Source: Paenibacillus sp. FSL R7-0345 (GTDB lineage: Bacteria; Bacillota; Bacilli; Paenibacillales; Paenibacillaceae). From it: a stretch of 64,000 nt of DNA. Position 1 is the stretch's first letter; every line of letters begins with the position of its first letter. The position numbers were made by a program, and so were the translations under genes. Shown piece after piece: positions 17,413-26,744 of this stretch. Below the pieces are notes generated by a model. It did no database searches, was not told the origin of the DNA, and saw nothing but the letters and a program-made list of their open reading frames with translations. The stretch lies in NCBI RefSeq assembly GCF_038595055.1, contig NZ_CP152002.1:6162001-6226000 (forward strand), read 5' to 3'.

Positions 17413-17754
17413 ATGGGAAGCTTTAATTTTGCAACAAATTCCGCAGATTCTATTCTAAATGTACAAGTCGAAGGAACAATGTCGGAGGAGGATGCCGGAC
17501 GTTTTATCCAGGAATACAATCAGATTGTGAGCAAGTTCGATCCTGCTGAGTACGATATTGTGCTGGATTGCACCAGGCTGAATGTCTCTACTCCTGATGT
17601 GCTTCCTATGCTGGAGCAGTGCTATCTTTTGTATCAGCAGTCCGGCTTCAAGAAAGTGGTCTTTACCATCACCAAGAGTCCGATCCTCAAAATGCAGCTC
17701 AGCCGGGTAGCCCGCAGCACCAATCTGGAAAATTACGAAATTATAGAAGTATAG
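17413..17754 (+). CDS. Small STAS-like protein
   Basis: The 113-residue protein has the alternating strand/helix pattern of STAS or anti-sigma-antagonist domains: ILNVQVEGTMSEEDAGRFIQ, then YDIVLDCTRLNVSTPDVLPM (the usual position of a phosphorylatable Ser/Thr), then KKVVFTI. It is not a clear SpoIIAA relative. ATG 17413 follows AAGGAG by about nine bases. The stop codon is nine bases before the ATG of the KAS III-like gene, so the two are co-translated and probably work together. Confidence 0.65.
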   Translation: MGSFNFATNSADSILNVQVEGTMSEEDAGRFIQEYNQIVSKFDPAEYDIVLDCTRLNVSTPDVLPMLEQCYLLYQQSGFKKVVFTITKSPILKMQLSRVARSTNLENYEIIEV

Positions 17755-17763
17755 GTGAAGCTC

Positions 17764-18774
17764 ATGGAACATACCGGAGACAATATCAGAATTCGCAATG
17801 CCGCTTATTATCATCCGCAGCATGTGGTAGACAATAATTATTACTTGAAGCACTTCGCCGCTCTCGGCAAGGATATCAAGAGGTTTCTGGAAGTGATGGG
17901 CCGTGAGCAGAGGTATATTATTAATAACGAGCATGAAAATGCTTTAACGATGGGCTATGAGGCAGCACAAAAGGTACTGGCCGGTGCCGGGCTGCAGGGT
18001 GAAGACCTTGATATGATTGTATTCGCCTCGCAGACACCGGAGTATACATATCCGACCAATGCCCTGCTGCTGCATCACCGGCTCGGCGGCAAGCACCGTG
18101 CCATCACACTGGATTCCAATGCCAACTGTGCAGGGATGGTAACCGCCGTCGAACAGGCCAGCCGTTATATGAAGGCTAACCGCAGTATCCGATACGCACT
18201 GATTGTCGGCAGCGACTACAGCTCCATTAACTGCAGGACAGACGATGAGATTACATACCCCAACTTCGGCGATGCCGCTGCAGCAGTCATTCTGGAGCGG
18301 ACCCCGGAAGCATCAGGCTTCAGGGATTCGTTGTATTATACCGACTCCGGAATCTGGGAGAGTATTACTTTTCCTTCCTGCGGGCTATCGGGTATTTACC
18401 GCGAGGGCATAACGCCGGATGATATCAAGCTCCGCTGGAATCCTTTTGACGGTTCAGTATGCGTGGATGCAGCAGTTAATGACATTAAGGAACTGCTGGA
18501 CCGCAACGGCCTTGCTGCCGGGGATATTTCCGCGTTCTGCCTGTCACAGTTTTCACTGAAGAACATCGAGCTGATCCGGGAAGCTCTTGGCCTGGAGGCA
18601 GAGGCCGAAAAGTTCATGTATGTCGGCGGCGAGTTCGGCTATACAGCGACCAGCAGCCCGTTCATCGCTTTCCAGCGCGGTGTGGAGGATGGGCGGATTC
18701 AGCGCGGGGATTATTTGATTTTCTGGTCTGTAGGCGCCGGCTGGCAGATTCCTACCATGTTATATCAATACTGA
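17764..18774 (+). CDS. Divergent 3-oxoacyl-ACP synthase III-like protein
   Basis: This 336-residue thiolase-fold protein resembles FabH: VFASQTPEYTYPTNA, the nucleophile Cys122 in DSNANCAGMV, and FGDAAAAVILE. The two other FabH catalytic positions look replaced. The HQAN histidine region reads CLSQFSLKNIE and the GNTS asparagine region reads GEFGYTATSS. It therefore may perform acyl transfer or hydrolysis without decarboxylative condensation (inference). AGGTGAAG precedes ATG 17764; a GTG nine bases earlier is possible. Its partner is the STAS-like gene upstream. Confidence 0.85.
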   Translation: MEHTGDNIRIRNAAYYHPQHVVDNNYYLKHFAALGKDIKRFLEVMGREQRYIINNEHENALTMGYEAAQKVLAGAGLQGEDLDMIVFASQTPEYTYPTNALLLHHRLGGKHRAITLDSNANCAGMVTAVEQASRYMKANRSIRYALIVGSDYSSINCRTDDEITYPNFGDAAAAVILERTPEASGFRDSLYYTDSGIWESITFPSCGLSGIYREGITPDDIKLRWNPFDGSVCVDAAVNDIKELLDRNGLAAGDISAFCLSQFSLKNIELIREALGLEAEAEKFMYVGGEFGYTATSSPFIAFQRGVEDGRIQRGDYLIFWSVGAGWQIPTMLYQY

Positions 18775-18811
18775 TTCAGCACGGCGGACAAGCCTGCGGC
18801 TGAAGTTATTT

Positions 18812-18855
18812 AAAAGAGCCTTGCCCCGGTAACTCCGGCGGCAAGGCTCTCTTTT
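18812..18855 (+). terminator. Bidirectional terminator
   Basis: AAAAGAGCCTTGCC pairs with GGCAAGGCTCTCTTTT. It lies between the convergent KAS III-like and lipoprotein genes and has A and T tracts on both sides. Confidence 0.9.
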
Positions 18856-18861
18856 GTACAG

Positions 18862-19767
18862 CTAATAAGAGTTCCTCAGCTTTAATCCTTCCGGTGTAAG
18901 CTGGTACTCTTTCACTTCCGGATTGCCCAAATCCGCAGCTTCATAAATCAGATCATCCCTCAGCACCACGGAGTCTGCCTGCAGCGCATCGTTTATATAA
19001 GCTTCCTCAGCATGCCCATCATGCCAGCGGTACACATAGGCGGTCATCGGCGTACCATGGGCTGACACTACCTCAGCACTTCCGTTCCGGTCAACATCAG
19101 CTTCATTGGTATGTCCCGTGTCCACCCGCAGAATTCCTGTTGGAACTCGGGCCTCATCTATCGTGTAATAATTGCTGAGTGTTGAGTTAGCACCTAGACC
19201 TCCGGTGATTTTTAAAGCTTTTCCGTTAAAAAGGCTAACTACTGCTGCCCCCAGATCCTCTGGTTTACGGTAATTGTAAGTACCAGCCGGGCCGAGTCTG
19301 TAATGCACTGATGAGATCCTGAGATCAGCATACACAAAGTCCTCATCTCCCGGACGGGTATAGAAAGTAATCGCGGCTCCGCCTAAGTTCTTCAGCCGCT
19401 GCACTGAAACCGTCATTGCATCAGCGGGAATGCCAGTCCAGGCTTCAGCCGGCGGGAGCTGCTTCACTTCCTGCCAATCCAGTGCGATTAAAGCCTCCGG
19501 CAGCGTATCGCCCGGGAGCGGGATAGGTGTGGTTACTGTTGGCTGCTCCGGAGCTGCGGGTATGGCTGAATTAGTAGCGGGAGTGGACGATACATCGCCG
19601 GGAACGGACGCGGGGGTATCAAGGGAGGTTAACGGAGCCGTGTTATTAGACTCTACAACTGGAGACTGTTGTGGATTATTGCTGCCGCCGGTAAATCCGC
19701 AGCCTGAGCTGAGCACGAGCAGTACGGCTAGCAATGCTGCAGCTTTTGGAATGATCATAGTGTTCAT
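18862..19767 (-). CDS. Predicted lipoprotein, unknown function
   Basis: The 301-residue protein begins with a lipoprotein signal peptide, hydrophobic LLAVLLVLSS and lipobox LSSGC, so it is exported and lipid-anchored. A Pro/Thr/Ser-rich spacer covers about residues 28-85. The remainder is a soluble domain containing DLRISSVHYRLGPAGTYNYR, VDTGHTNEADVDRNGSAEVV and a YRWHDGHAEEAYIND region. DVDRNGSAEVV resembles the calcium-binding FG-GAP/VCBS style loop. No family was recognised. It shares a terminator with the upstream convergent gene. Confidence 0.75.
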   Translation of the reverse strand: MNTMIIPKAAALLAVLLVLSSGCGFTGGSNNPQQSPVVESNNTAPLTSLDTPASVPGDVSSTPATNSAIPAAPEQPTVTTPIPLPGDTLPEALIALDWQEVKQLPPAEAWTGIPADAMTVSVQRLKNLGGAAITFYTRPGDEDFVYADLRISSVHYRLGPAGTYNYRKPEDLGAAVVSLFNGKALKITGGLGANSTLSNYYTIDEARVPTGILRVDTGHTNEADVDRNGSAEVVSAHGTPMTAYVYRWHDGHAEEAYINDALQADSVVLRDDLIYEAADLGNPEVKEYQLTPEGLKLRNSY

Positions 19768-19894
19768 CAGAGGACACCTCTTATTTGCTGGAATTACTAC
19801 ATAAAAGTATAATCATCCTCCGGCTGGCAAAGGTAACGGTATAGATGCCTTACGACTACAATGTTGTTGCATTTGCGGCTGCAGCTGTTTTCAA

Positions 19895-20330
19895 AGGCAT
19901 TTGTGCCTTTCATTTCGTCCATTCGGCTCCGTGAGCCGAAATCAGAGGCATTTGTGCTCTTCATTTCGTCCATTCGGCTCCGCGAGCCGAAATCAGAGGC
20001 ATTTGTGCCCTTCATTTCGCCCATTCGGCTCCACAAGCCGAAATCAGAGGCATTTGTGCCCTTCATTTCGCCCATTCGGCTCCGTGAGCCGAAATCAGAG
20101 GCATTTGTGCCCTTCATTTCGCCCATTCGGCTCCGCAAGCCGAAATCAGAGGCATTTGTGCCTTTCATTTCGTCCATTCGGCTCCGCGAGCCGAAATCAA
20201 AGGCATTTATGCCCTTCATTTCGTCCATTCGGCTCCGCGAGGCGAAATTAGAGGCATTTATGCCTTTCATTTCGTATATTCGGCCCCCCGAGCCGGAATG
20301 AAGGGCTCTCTTGCCCTTCATTTCGTCCAT
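19895..20330. repeat. 51-bp tandem repeat array 1 (about 8.5 copies)
   Basis: Unit starts (ATTCGG) occur every 51 bp at 19921, 19972, 20023, 20074, 20125, 20176, 20227 and 20278. Each unit contains CGGCT-variable loop-AGCCG and GGCATTTGTGCC inverted repeats. The loop varies (CCGTG, CCGCG, CCACA, CCGCA) while the stem is kept. The minus-strand core AAATGCCTCTGATTTCG is shared with array 2 near 51 kb. Because 51 is divisible by three, long spurious reading frames cross the array. Confidence 0.95.
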
Positions 20331-20388
20331 CCACTCCACACCAGCGCGGGTAGAAACGGAAATCAAATGCAAAACTGTTCTAACCATA

Positions 20389-20421
20389 CAAAAAAACAGC
20401 CCTCTCCGCAGAGAAGGCTGT
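20389..20421 (-). terminator. SulP gene terminator
   Basis: On the minus strand ACAGCCTTCTC pairs with GAGAGGGCTGT and is followed by TTTTTTT. Confidence 0.92.
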
Positions 20422-20444
20422 GATTCCGTATATTATTAACACTG

Positions 20445-21899
20445 TTAAGCATGTCCTCCGGTCAAGCCGGGTCCGATGCGGTTTACGAGCTGTGTGCTTT
20501 GTTCGTTCAAGCCGGTAATGGTTACTTTTTTGCCAAGCGCCCCGTATCTGCCGGTTACCTTGGCAATGGCTGCGGCGGCTGACTGATCCCAGACATGCGA
20601 ATGAGAAAAATCAATGATAATCTGCCCGGGATCGCCGTCATAATTAAACTCCTGGACAAAATGGCTTGTCGTCCCGAAGAACAGCTGTCCGTTAACGGTG
20701 TACGTGGATGTATCCCCGGTGGTATGCACGTGCAAGCTGATCGAGGCTATTTTCCAGGCAAAGGACAAAGCGCTAAGCAGCACGCCGAACAGCACGCCGA
20801 TCGACAAGTTATCCGTAGCAACCACTGTCACCACGGTCACGATCATCACCAGGGCATCCGCCCGCGGAACGCGGATCAGTGATGTCAGTGAGCTCCATTC
20901 AAAGGTGCTGATGCAGACCATGATCATGACACCGACCAGAGCACCCATCGGGATCTGCTTGACCACATCGCCGAGCACAAGAATAAGGATCAGCAGGAAC
21001 ACCCCGGATACAAAGGTGGACAGGCGGGTCCGTCCGCCCGATTTCATATTAACCATGGACTGGCCGATCATTGCACAGCCTGCCATACCGCCGAAGAAGC
21101 CGGTAACGATGTTCGCCAGACCCTGTCCTTTGGCTTCACGGTTCTTATCACTCGGAGTACCTGTAATATCATCGATCAGTGTAGCTGTCATCAGTGACTC
21201 AAGCAGGCCGACAACGGCAAGAGACAATGAATATGGCAGAATAGTCAGCAGCATGTCCAGTGTGAGCGGCAGCTGCGGAAGATGAAAAAACGGCAGAGCC
21301 GATGTAATCTCGCCCATATCCCCTACACGCTTCACATCAAGATCAAGCACAATGCTAAGCACCGATACAATTATGATAGCCACAAGCGCTGACGGCACCG
21401 CCTTGGTGAAACGCGGAACAGTATAGATAATCACCAGCGTCAAGGCCACCAGGGCATACATCACCCAGCCCTGTCCTTTAAAATGCACCAGCTGGGCCAT
21501 GAAGATCAGAATAGCCAGCGCGTTGACAAAGCCGGTCATTACCGGCTGCGGCAGGAAGGTGATGAACCGCCCCAGCTTCAGCATCCCCATCAGAATCTGA
21601 ATAATTCCGCAGAGAATCGTCGCTGCGAACAGGTACTCGATCCCGTGATTCAGCACAAGACTGCCGACGAGCAGAGCCATGGCTCCTGTCGCTGCCGAGA
21701 TCATCCCCGGCCGTCCTCCCGCTAATGCAGTAACAACTGCAATGCAGAAGGAGGCGTAGAGGCCGACCATCGGGCTGACTCCGGCCAGAATCGAGAACGC
21801 GATCGCTTCCGGGATCAGCGCTATAGCCACCGTCATGCCTGACAAGACATCACTTCTGGTGTTGGATAACCAGCCGTTATTCAATTGATTTTGCTTCAA
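20445..21899 (-). CDS. SulP-family (SLC26-like) anion transporter with STAS domain
   Basis: The 484-residue protein has 10-12 hydrophobic segments in the first 400 residues, beginning DVLSGMTVAIALIPEAIAFS, the SulP signature region, with GRPGMISAATGAMALL nearby. A C-terminal STAS domain follows (IIIDFSHSHVWDQSAAAAI). SulP proteins take up sulfate, bicarbonate or other anions; the substrate is not decided here, although sulfur genes are abundant in the window. The start is TTG 21899 with AGGAGG about ten bases upstream. It is monocistronic with a strong terminator. Confidence 0.92.
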   Translation of the reverse strand: MKQNQLNNGWLSNTRSDVLSGMTVAIALIPEAIAFSILAGVSPMVGLYASFCIAVVTALAGGRPGMISAATGAMALLVGSLVLNHGIEYLFAATILCGIIQILMGMLKLGRFITFLPQPVMTGFVNALAILIFMAQLVHFKGQGWVMYALVALTLVIIYTVPRFTKAVPSALVAIIIVSVLSIVLDLDVKRVGDMGEITSALPFFHLPQLPLTLDMLLTILPYSLSLAVVGLLESLMTATLIDDITGTPSDKNREAKGQGLANIVTGFFGGMAGCAMIGQSMVNMKSGGRTRLSTFVSGVFLLILILVLGDVVKQIPMGALVGVMIMVCISTFEWSSLTSLIRVPRADALVMIVTVVTVVATDNLSIGVLFGVLLSALSFAWKIASISLHVHTTGDTSTYTVNGQLFFGTTSHFVQEFNYDGDPGQIIIDFSHSHVWDQSAAAAIAKVTGRYGALGKKVTITGLNEQSTQLVNRIGPGLTGGHA

Positions 21900-21932
21900 A
21901 ATGCTGTTTCCTCCTGTGTCTGTTAAGGTTAT

Positions 21933-21955
21933 GAGGACATCCCCCAGATGTCCTC
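21933..21955. promoter_or_regulatory. Inverted repeat in the SulP leader
   Basis: GAGGACATC and GATGTCCTC are perfect nine-base arms separated by five bases, 34 bp upstream of the TTG start. It could be an operator or an mRNA hairpin. Confidence 0.5.
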
Positions 21956-22089
21956 GTCCGGTGCAACGCCAATGTTCCTAATTGTACCGGAAATGCCCTA
22001 CTCTCCACAAAAGTTACTTATGCACTTGTAAGCGTTTAATTCTAAATAATTCTCTTCATTACTGCTATTTTCTCGGGAATACGAGCCAT

Positions 22090-23172
22090 TTAATTTTGAC
22101 GGAACAGCCCGGAAGCCTTAACCTCACTGTAGAAGGTGTTGAATTCCTCAATGTTCAGCTGCTGCGCCGCATCGGAAAGCGCTGTGGCCGGATCGGGATG
22201 AACCTCGACCATTATACCGTCGGCACCGGCGGCAAGTGCAGCCTTGGCACAAGGGATCAGGATATCCTTGCGTCCGGTAGAGTGTGTAACATCCACCAGC
22301 ACCGGCAGATGGCTCTCCTGCTTGAGAATCGGAACGGCCGAAATATCCAGCGTATTCCGCGTCCATTTCTCGTAAGTGCGGATTCCGCGTTCGATCAGCA
22401 TGACCTGCGTGTTGCCGCGCGACATGATATATTCAGCCGCATGCAGGAATTCCTCCATCGTTGCAGCAAGGCCCCGCTTCAGCAGCACCGGCTTGTTCAG
22501 CTCCCCCGCCGCCTTCAGCAGCTCGAAGTTCTGCATGTTGCGCGCGCCGATCTGGATAATATCCACATAGTCCAGCGCAGGCTCCAGATGGGCCGGATCA
22601 ACGATTTCACTGATGGTCAGCAGGCCATATTCATCGGCTGCTTCGCGAAGGATGCGGAGTCCGTCCATCCCGAGCCCCTGGAAGTCATACGGTGAAGTCC
22701 GGGGCTTGAAGGCGCCGCCGCGCATTACTTTAATTCCGGCCTTTTGCAGGGCAGCTGCAACCGTTCGGGTCTGCAGCTCGCTTTCGACCGAGCAAGGTCC
22801 TGCAACCATTACCGAGGACAGGCCGCCAATCGCAACATCGCCCGGCAGGACGATAACTGTGTCTTCCTTGTGGCTTTTGCGGCTGACCAGCAGGCTTTTC
22901 TTATGTTCAGCAGACTGCAAATCCAGAGAAGCAGCGAAAATCTGTTTGAAGAGGCTGCGGATCGTTCCCGCGGTGAAAGGTCCCTTGTTGCTCGCTACAA
23001 GCTTCTCCAGCATCGCTTTTTCCCGTTCCGGATCAAACTTCGGCACGCCCTGCTTTTCTTTTACAACACCAATCTCCTGTACAACCTGCGCACGCTCCGA
23101 GATCAGCTCCAGCAGCTGTCCGTTAATCTCATCCAGGCGTGCTCTCAGTTCATCCAATTCCACATTTGTCAT
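22090..23172 (-). CDS. aroA: Chorismate mutase / DAHP synthase fusion
   Basis: The 360-residue bifunctional enzyme starts with an AroQ-type chorismate mutase (residues 1-90, LDEINGQLLELISERAQVV and FDPEREKAMLEKL). It continues with a type I-beta DAHP synthase (VMVAGPCSVES, MRGGAFKPRTSPYDFQG, DIIQIGARNMQNFELL, LLKRG, DVTHSTGRKDIL). It commits PEP and erythrose 4-phosphate to the shikimate pathway, the mutase part serving as feedback sensor in Bacillus. The start ATG 23172 follows GAGAGGGA. A T-box leader precedes it, so expression should rise when a cognate tRNA is uncharged. The symbol follows Bacillus usage. Confidence 0.95.
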   Translation of the reverse strand: MTNVELDELRARLDEINGQLLELISERAQVVQEIGVVKEKQGVPKFDPEREKAMLEKLVASNKGPFTAGTIRSLFKQIFAASLDLQSAEHKKSLLVSRKSHKEDTVIVLPGDVAIGGLSSVMVAGPCSVESELQTRTVAAALQKAGIKVMRGGAFKPRTSPYDFQGLGMDGLRILREAADEYGLLTISEIVDPAHLEPALDYVDIIQIGARNMQNFELLKAAGELNKPVLLKRGLAATMEEFLHAAEYIMSRGNTQVMLIERGIRTYEKWTRNTLDISAVPILKQESHLPVLVDVTHSTGRKDILIPCAKAALAAGADGIMVEVHPDPATALSDAAQQLNIEEFNTFYSEVKASGLFRQN

Positions 23173-23213
23173 TTCCCTCTCACTCCCTCTTAGATAATCA
23201 GTATATTTATGAA

Positions 23214-23515
23214 CGCAAAAAGGCCCCCCGCCGCAAGGGACGAGGAGCCGTGGTACCACCCTTATTTAGAGATCAGTCCAAAATTAAAAGCAGAAGAATG
23301 GAATTACCCTTTCCCCAGCCTGAACTACACTCTGTCTTACACCCGTTAACGCGGGGCGCGGACCCACCTACGCATAAATGCTGCAGCAGATACTTCAGGG
23401 GCCGACTCGGAAGTGAACTTCGGTACTAAACGTCTCCTGAGGGTGCTCTCAGTCTCCGGCACACCTTCCCTGTTAAGATCGGTATATAGTACTTACTCTC
23501 TTCGTCATAGTCTTT
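23214..23515 (-). promoter_or_regulatory. T-box leader of the DAHP synthase gene
   Basis: On the minus strand the T-box motif GGTGGTACCACGG (23248-23260) directly precedes a terminator, GGCTCCTCGTCCC pairing with the GGCGGGGGGCC region, then TTTTT. Upstream lie Stem I features: GAAGAGAGTAAGTAC opposite AGTACCGAAGTTCACTTC. In that internal loop the candidate specifier codon is TTC (23415-23417), phenylalanine, followed by the usual A. The Phe assignment is moderately secure; the T-box call is strong. Confidence 0.93.
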
Positions 23516-23669
23516 AATTGATATTCCAACGCTGTATATGGCGCCGGTTTCTGCTATCTTAATCAAAAAGCGTATGTGACGCAAGGGCTTATTGCACCGT
23601 TTTGCAGCTTTATTGCGATAAAATATCTTTTGCTTCATTCTTGTCCAAATATAGAACCTTTATTGCCTG

Positions 23670-25985
23670 CTATTCCCGGTCACGCGGAAACCTTACTCTC
23701 CCCGACTCATTGAAAAACTTGCCGATCAGGTTCGTAACAGCTTCACTCCGCAGCGGTTTGCTGATATATTCATCCATTCCGGCCTCCAGGCAATGCTCAC
23801 GGTCGCCCTTAAGCGCATTGGCCGTAACCGCTATAATTACCGGCTGCTGCTCCGGGTCCAGCGACTGTCTGATAATCCGGGTAGCTTCCAGCCCGTTCAT
23901 TCCCGGCATCTGCACGTCCATAAAGACCAGATCGTATTCTGTGTCCGTAGCCAGCTGTACAGCCTTCAGACCGTCAGCCACAACATCTACAGCGAAGCCG
24001 CGCTTCTCCAAAATTTTGCGGAGCACAATCTGGTTAATCTCATTGTCCTCGGCGACCAGAATCCGCAGACTCCGGCTAGGCTGCCCTGAAGCCGCAGGCA
24101 ATATGCTGCCCTGCTCACCCGGCGGGCTGTCTGGCAGCCTGAGCCTGATCGTGAATTCAAACTCCGCCCCCTGCTGCACGCTGGTATTCAAACGGATAGA
24201 TCCTCCCATCAGTTCGACAAGCTGCTTGGCAATCGCCAGTCCGAGGCCTGTACCTTCATGCCGCCGGCCCGTATGATCCAATTGGACAAACGGCTCGAAC
24301 AGCCGGTTCCGGGAATCCTCAGGGATGCCAATTCCGGTATCGGCAACACTGAAGTGCAGCCTGACCTGCCCCTCCTGCCGTTCAAGCAGAGAGACTTTGA
24401 CCGCTACGCCTCCGCTATAGGTGAACTTCACTGCGTTACCTACCAGATTAAGCAGCACCTGCTTGAGCCGCTCACTGTCTCCTATAACGGTAACGGGTAC
24501 ATCAGGATCAATACGGACGGTCATGCTCAGTCCTTTGACCTCGGCTTTGCGGAGGAGCAGCTCAAGCACAGAGTCTACACTGTCCTTAAGCACAAAAGGC
24601 TGCTCATGCAGCGCCGTTTTGCCTGCTTCATTCTTGGAGAAATCCAGAATATCGTTAATGATACTCAGAAGGGTGTCGCCGCTTTGCCGGATGATCTCCA
24701 GATATTCCCGCTGCGCAGAGCCAGGCTCGCTGATGTCAAGCAGCAGATCCGTCATCCCGAGCACACCGTTCATCGGGGTGCGGATTTCATGGCTCATCAT
24801 GGCCAGGAATTCACCTTTGGCCCGGTTCGTATTCTCCGCCGTCTCCTTGGCAATCAGCAGCTTCTTCTGTTCAGTAATATCCTTAACAATAATATAGAAT
24901 CCTACCTTGGCTTTATTAATGATGATCGGGGCAATGGAAATCAGTACTTCGACACTGTGGCCGTCCTTATGCCAGATAAGATCAAGATTCTGCTCCCTCG
25001 CACCATTAACTCCGTTATAGCGCAGCACCTCATCCAGCTGCTGCTCCCCGATAATGATGGCTGCACTCATCCCGGCCAGCTCAGGAATGGTGTAGCCGGT
25101 CAGCTGGCAGGCCTGCTCGTTGCCATTAATGATGTTACCGCGAAGATCCAGTGAAATAATCGCATCATGGTTATATTTTTTGAGTGAAGTGTAACGCTCG
25201 ATTGATTCCTGCAGCTTCTGTTCAACATTTTTGCGTTCAGTGATATCCCGGCCTACAGCCAGTATCCCGGACGCTGCCTGATCCTCAAGGACGCGCAGCG
25301 TAAATTCCATCCAGACATAACGCCCGTCAGCATGAAGAACCCGCAGCTGTATCCTTGGCAGCTCCCCGGCTGACCGGCCGCGAAGACCGTTCACTACATC
25401 CAGATCATCCGGATGAATAAGACTGCTTATATTACGGCCGGTCAGCTGTTCGGGTTCATAACCCAGCACTTCCCGGACCGCAGGTGAACAATACCGGCAG
25501 ATCTGATCGGGAGTAGCATAATACACGATGTCCCGGATATTGACCGCAATCAGCTTGTACAGCTCATCCCCGGAAACATTGCCGTCCGGCACCATTGCCT
25601 CATCTTGCTGCTTTTTCAGATGAATCATGTAATATAGCGCAGCCCCTGTGGAGGGGTCGCTGATAAGCATTGTATGCAGAAGCAGCGGAACCACCTGGCC
25701 AAGCGCATGAACCATCCCGATTCCGCTTTCAAAAAAGGGAACCCCGCTTTCTTTCAGAGCCCCCATCTTCCCGGTATATAATTCAACAAAATCCCTGCAT
25801 AAAAGCTCTCTAAAATCATGCCCCAGCAGTTGTTTTTCCGTATACCCCAGCATTGAGGTTATTTCAGGACTGACGCTTGTCCATTTTTGCTCAATAGAGA
25901 GAAAGGCTGCTCCGGCAATACCCGCCTGATCCGTCTGCCCGAAAGGGGAATACGCTTCTGGAAGCTGTCTAACCATCTGATCCAC
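23670..25985 (-). CDS. Hybrid sensor histidine kinase, three PAS domains plus receiver
   Basis: The 771-residue protein lacks membrane segments. PAS-like domains cover about residues 17-125, 138-252 and 262-375 (the last two ending VGRDITERK and IVKDITEQKK). A HisKA dimerisation domain has phospho-accepting His399 in MMSHEIRTPMNG. The ATPase domain shows VADTGIGIPE and GTGLGLAIAKQLV. A C-terminal receiver has AEDNE and phospho-acceptor Asp690 in LVFMDVQMPG. It senses cytoplasmic or redox/ligand signals by an unknown cofactor. It begins at GTG 25985 or ATG 25976. The single-domain receiver gene just upstream is a likely relay partner. Confidence 0.92.
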   Translation of the reverse strand: MDQMVRQLPEAYSPFGQTDQAGIAGAAFLSIEQKWTSVSPEITSMLGYTEKQLLGHDFRELLCRDFVELYTGKMGALKESGVPFFESGIGMVHALGQVVPLLLHTMLISDPSTGAALYYMIHLKKQQDEAMVPDGNVSGDELYKLIAVNIRDIVYYATPDQICRYCSPAVREVLGYEPEQLTGRNISSLIHPDDLDVVNGLRGRSAGELPRIQLRVLHADGRYVWMEFTLRVLEDQAASGILAVGRDITERKNVEQKLQESIERYTSLKKYNHDAIISLDLRGNIINGNEQACQLTGYTIPELAGMSAAIIIGEQQLDEVLRYNGVNGAREQNLDLIWHKDGHSVEVLISIAPIIINKAKVGFYIIVKDITEQKKLLIAKETAENTNRAKGEFLAMMSHEIRTPMNGVLGMTDLLLDISEPGSAQREYLEIIRQSGDTLLSIINDILDFSKNEAGKTALHEQPFVLKDSVDSVLELLLRKAEVKGLSMTVRIDPDVPVTVIGDSERLKQVLLNLVGNAVKFTYSGGVAVKVSLLERQEGQVRLHFSVADTGIGIPEDSRNRLFEPFVQLDHTGRRHEGTGLGLAIAKQLVELMGGSIRLNTSVQQGAEFEFTIRLRLPDSPPGEQGSILPAASGQPSRSLRILVAEDNEINQIVLRKILEKRGFAVDVVADGLKAVQLATDTEYDLVFMDVQMPGMNGLEATRIIRQSLDPEQQPVIIAVTANALKGDREHCLEAGMDEYISKPLRSEAVTNLIGKFFNESGRVRFPRDRE

Positions 25986-26207
25986 CGCCCATTTGTGGAG
26001 TATTAAAATTCATTCAATTAATTAAAATCTGTAATAATAATATCTTGCATCTACGGGCGAAAGTCAAATGCTTATATCAGGAAAAAAACACCACTTTACT
26101 CCAGAAAAAGTAACTGTATAGCGTGTCACTTCTTTTTACTGACAAACCGGCTATCAGACAGAGTTCTCCCCAGTTCTCCACCTTGGATAATATTCGTTAT
26201 TCCCGCC

Positions 26208-26606
26208 CTATGGAGTATACGGGTCTCCGGCTAGAAGTTCTTTTACGATGTGTGTAAAGACTTTAACCTGGAACGGTTTAGTAATGTAAGCAGCAAAGCC
26301 AGTTGCCTTGGCTTGTTCAATATCCGAACGTTGTGCAAATGCACTGATAGCCATTACAGGTATATGGCGTGTACTCTCATCTGACTTCAGCGTGTCCATC
26401 GCTTCATATCCGTTCATACCGGGTAAGCCAATGTCCATAATAATCAGATCCGGCACCCTGTAGGATGCAATCTCCAGTCCAAGTTCAGCTGTTTCAGCTT
26501 TCAGCAGCAATACGGAGGGCAGATGTTTTTTGAAGATATGATGCATTAACACCATATTCAGCTCATTATCTTCCACATATAGCACGCTCTGCTGATACTC
26601 CTCCAT
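26208..26606 (-). CDS. Single-domain response regulator
   Basis: The protein has 132 residues from ATG 26606 with GGGGGGAA upstream; the TTG at 26624 is rejected. It is only a receiver: acidic pair VEDNE, phospho-acceptor Asp58 in LIIMDIGLPGMNG, Thr/Ser region MAISAF and conserved Lys in ITKPF. There is no output domain, so it acts as a phosphorelay carrier or by protein contact. It lies 222 bp upstream of the hybrid kinase on the same strand. Target unknown. Confidence 0.9.
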   Translation of the reverse strand: MEEYQQSVLYVEDNELNMVLMHHIFKKHLPSVLLLKAETAELGLEIASYRVPDLIIMDIGLPGMNGYEAMDTLKSDESTRHIPVMAISAFAQRSDIEQAKATGFAAYITKPFQVKVFTHIVKELLAGDPYTP

Positions 26607-26656
26607 TTGCCGAATTCCCCCCAAAAAAGTTACTGTTTACCATTGTTATAAAAATG

Positions 26657-26696
26657 AAAAAGCCGAAGAAAGGGACCTATCCCCCTTCTTCGGCTC
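26657..26696 (-). terminator. Terminator after the DUF2294 gene
   Basis: On the minus strand AGCCGAAGAAGGGG pairs with CCCTTTCTTCGGCT and is followed by TTTTCATTTTT. Confidence 0.88.
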
Positions 26697-26744
26697 ATGT
26701 TCGGCTCATTCTCATGTCCGACTCATTTCCGCCCAATATATAGT

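Noticed and set aside
19895..20330. CRISPR array
   Set aside because: Whole units repeat with no unique spacers and no cas genes are present.
19797..20387. Long reading frames on both strands across array 1, giving 17-residue repeats
   Set aside because: The 51-bp period keeps every frame open; there is no ribosome binding site and changes follow hairpin pairing, not codons.
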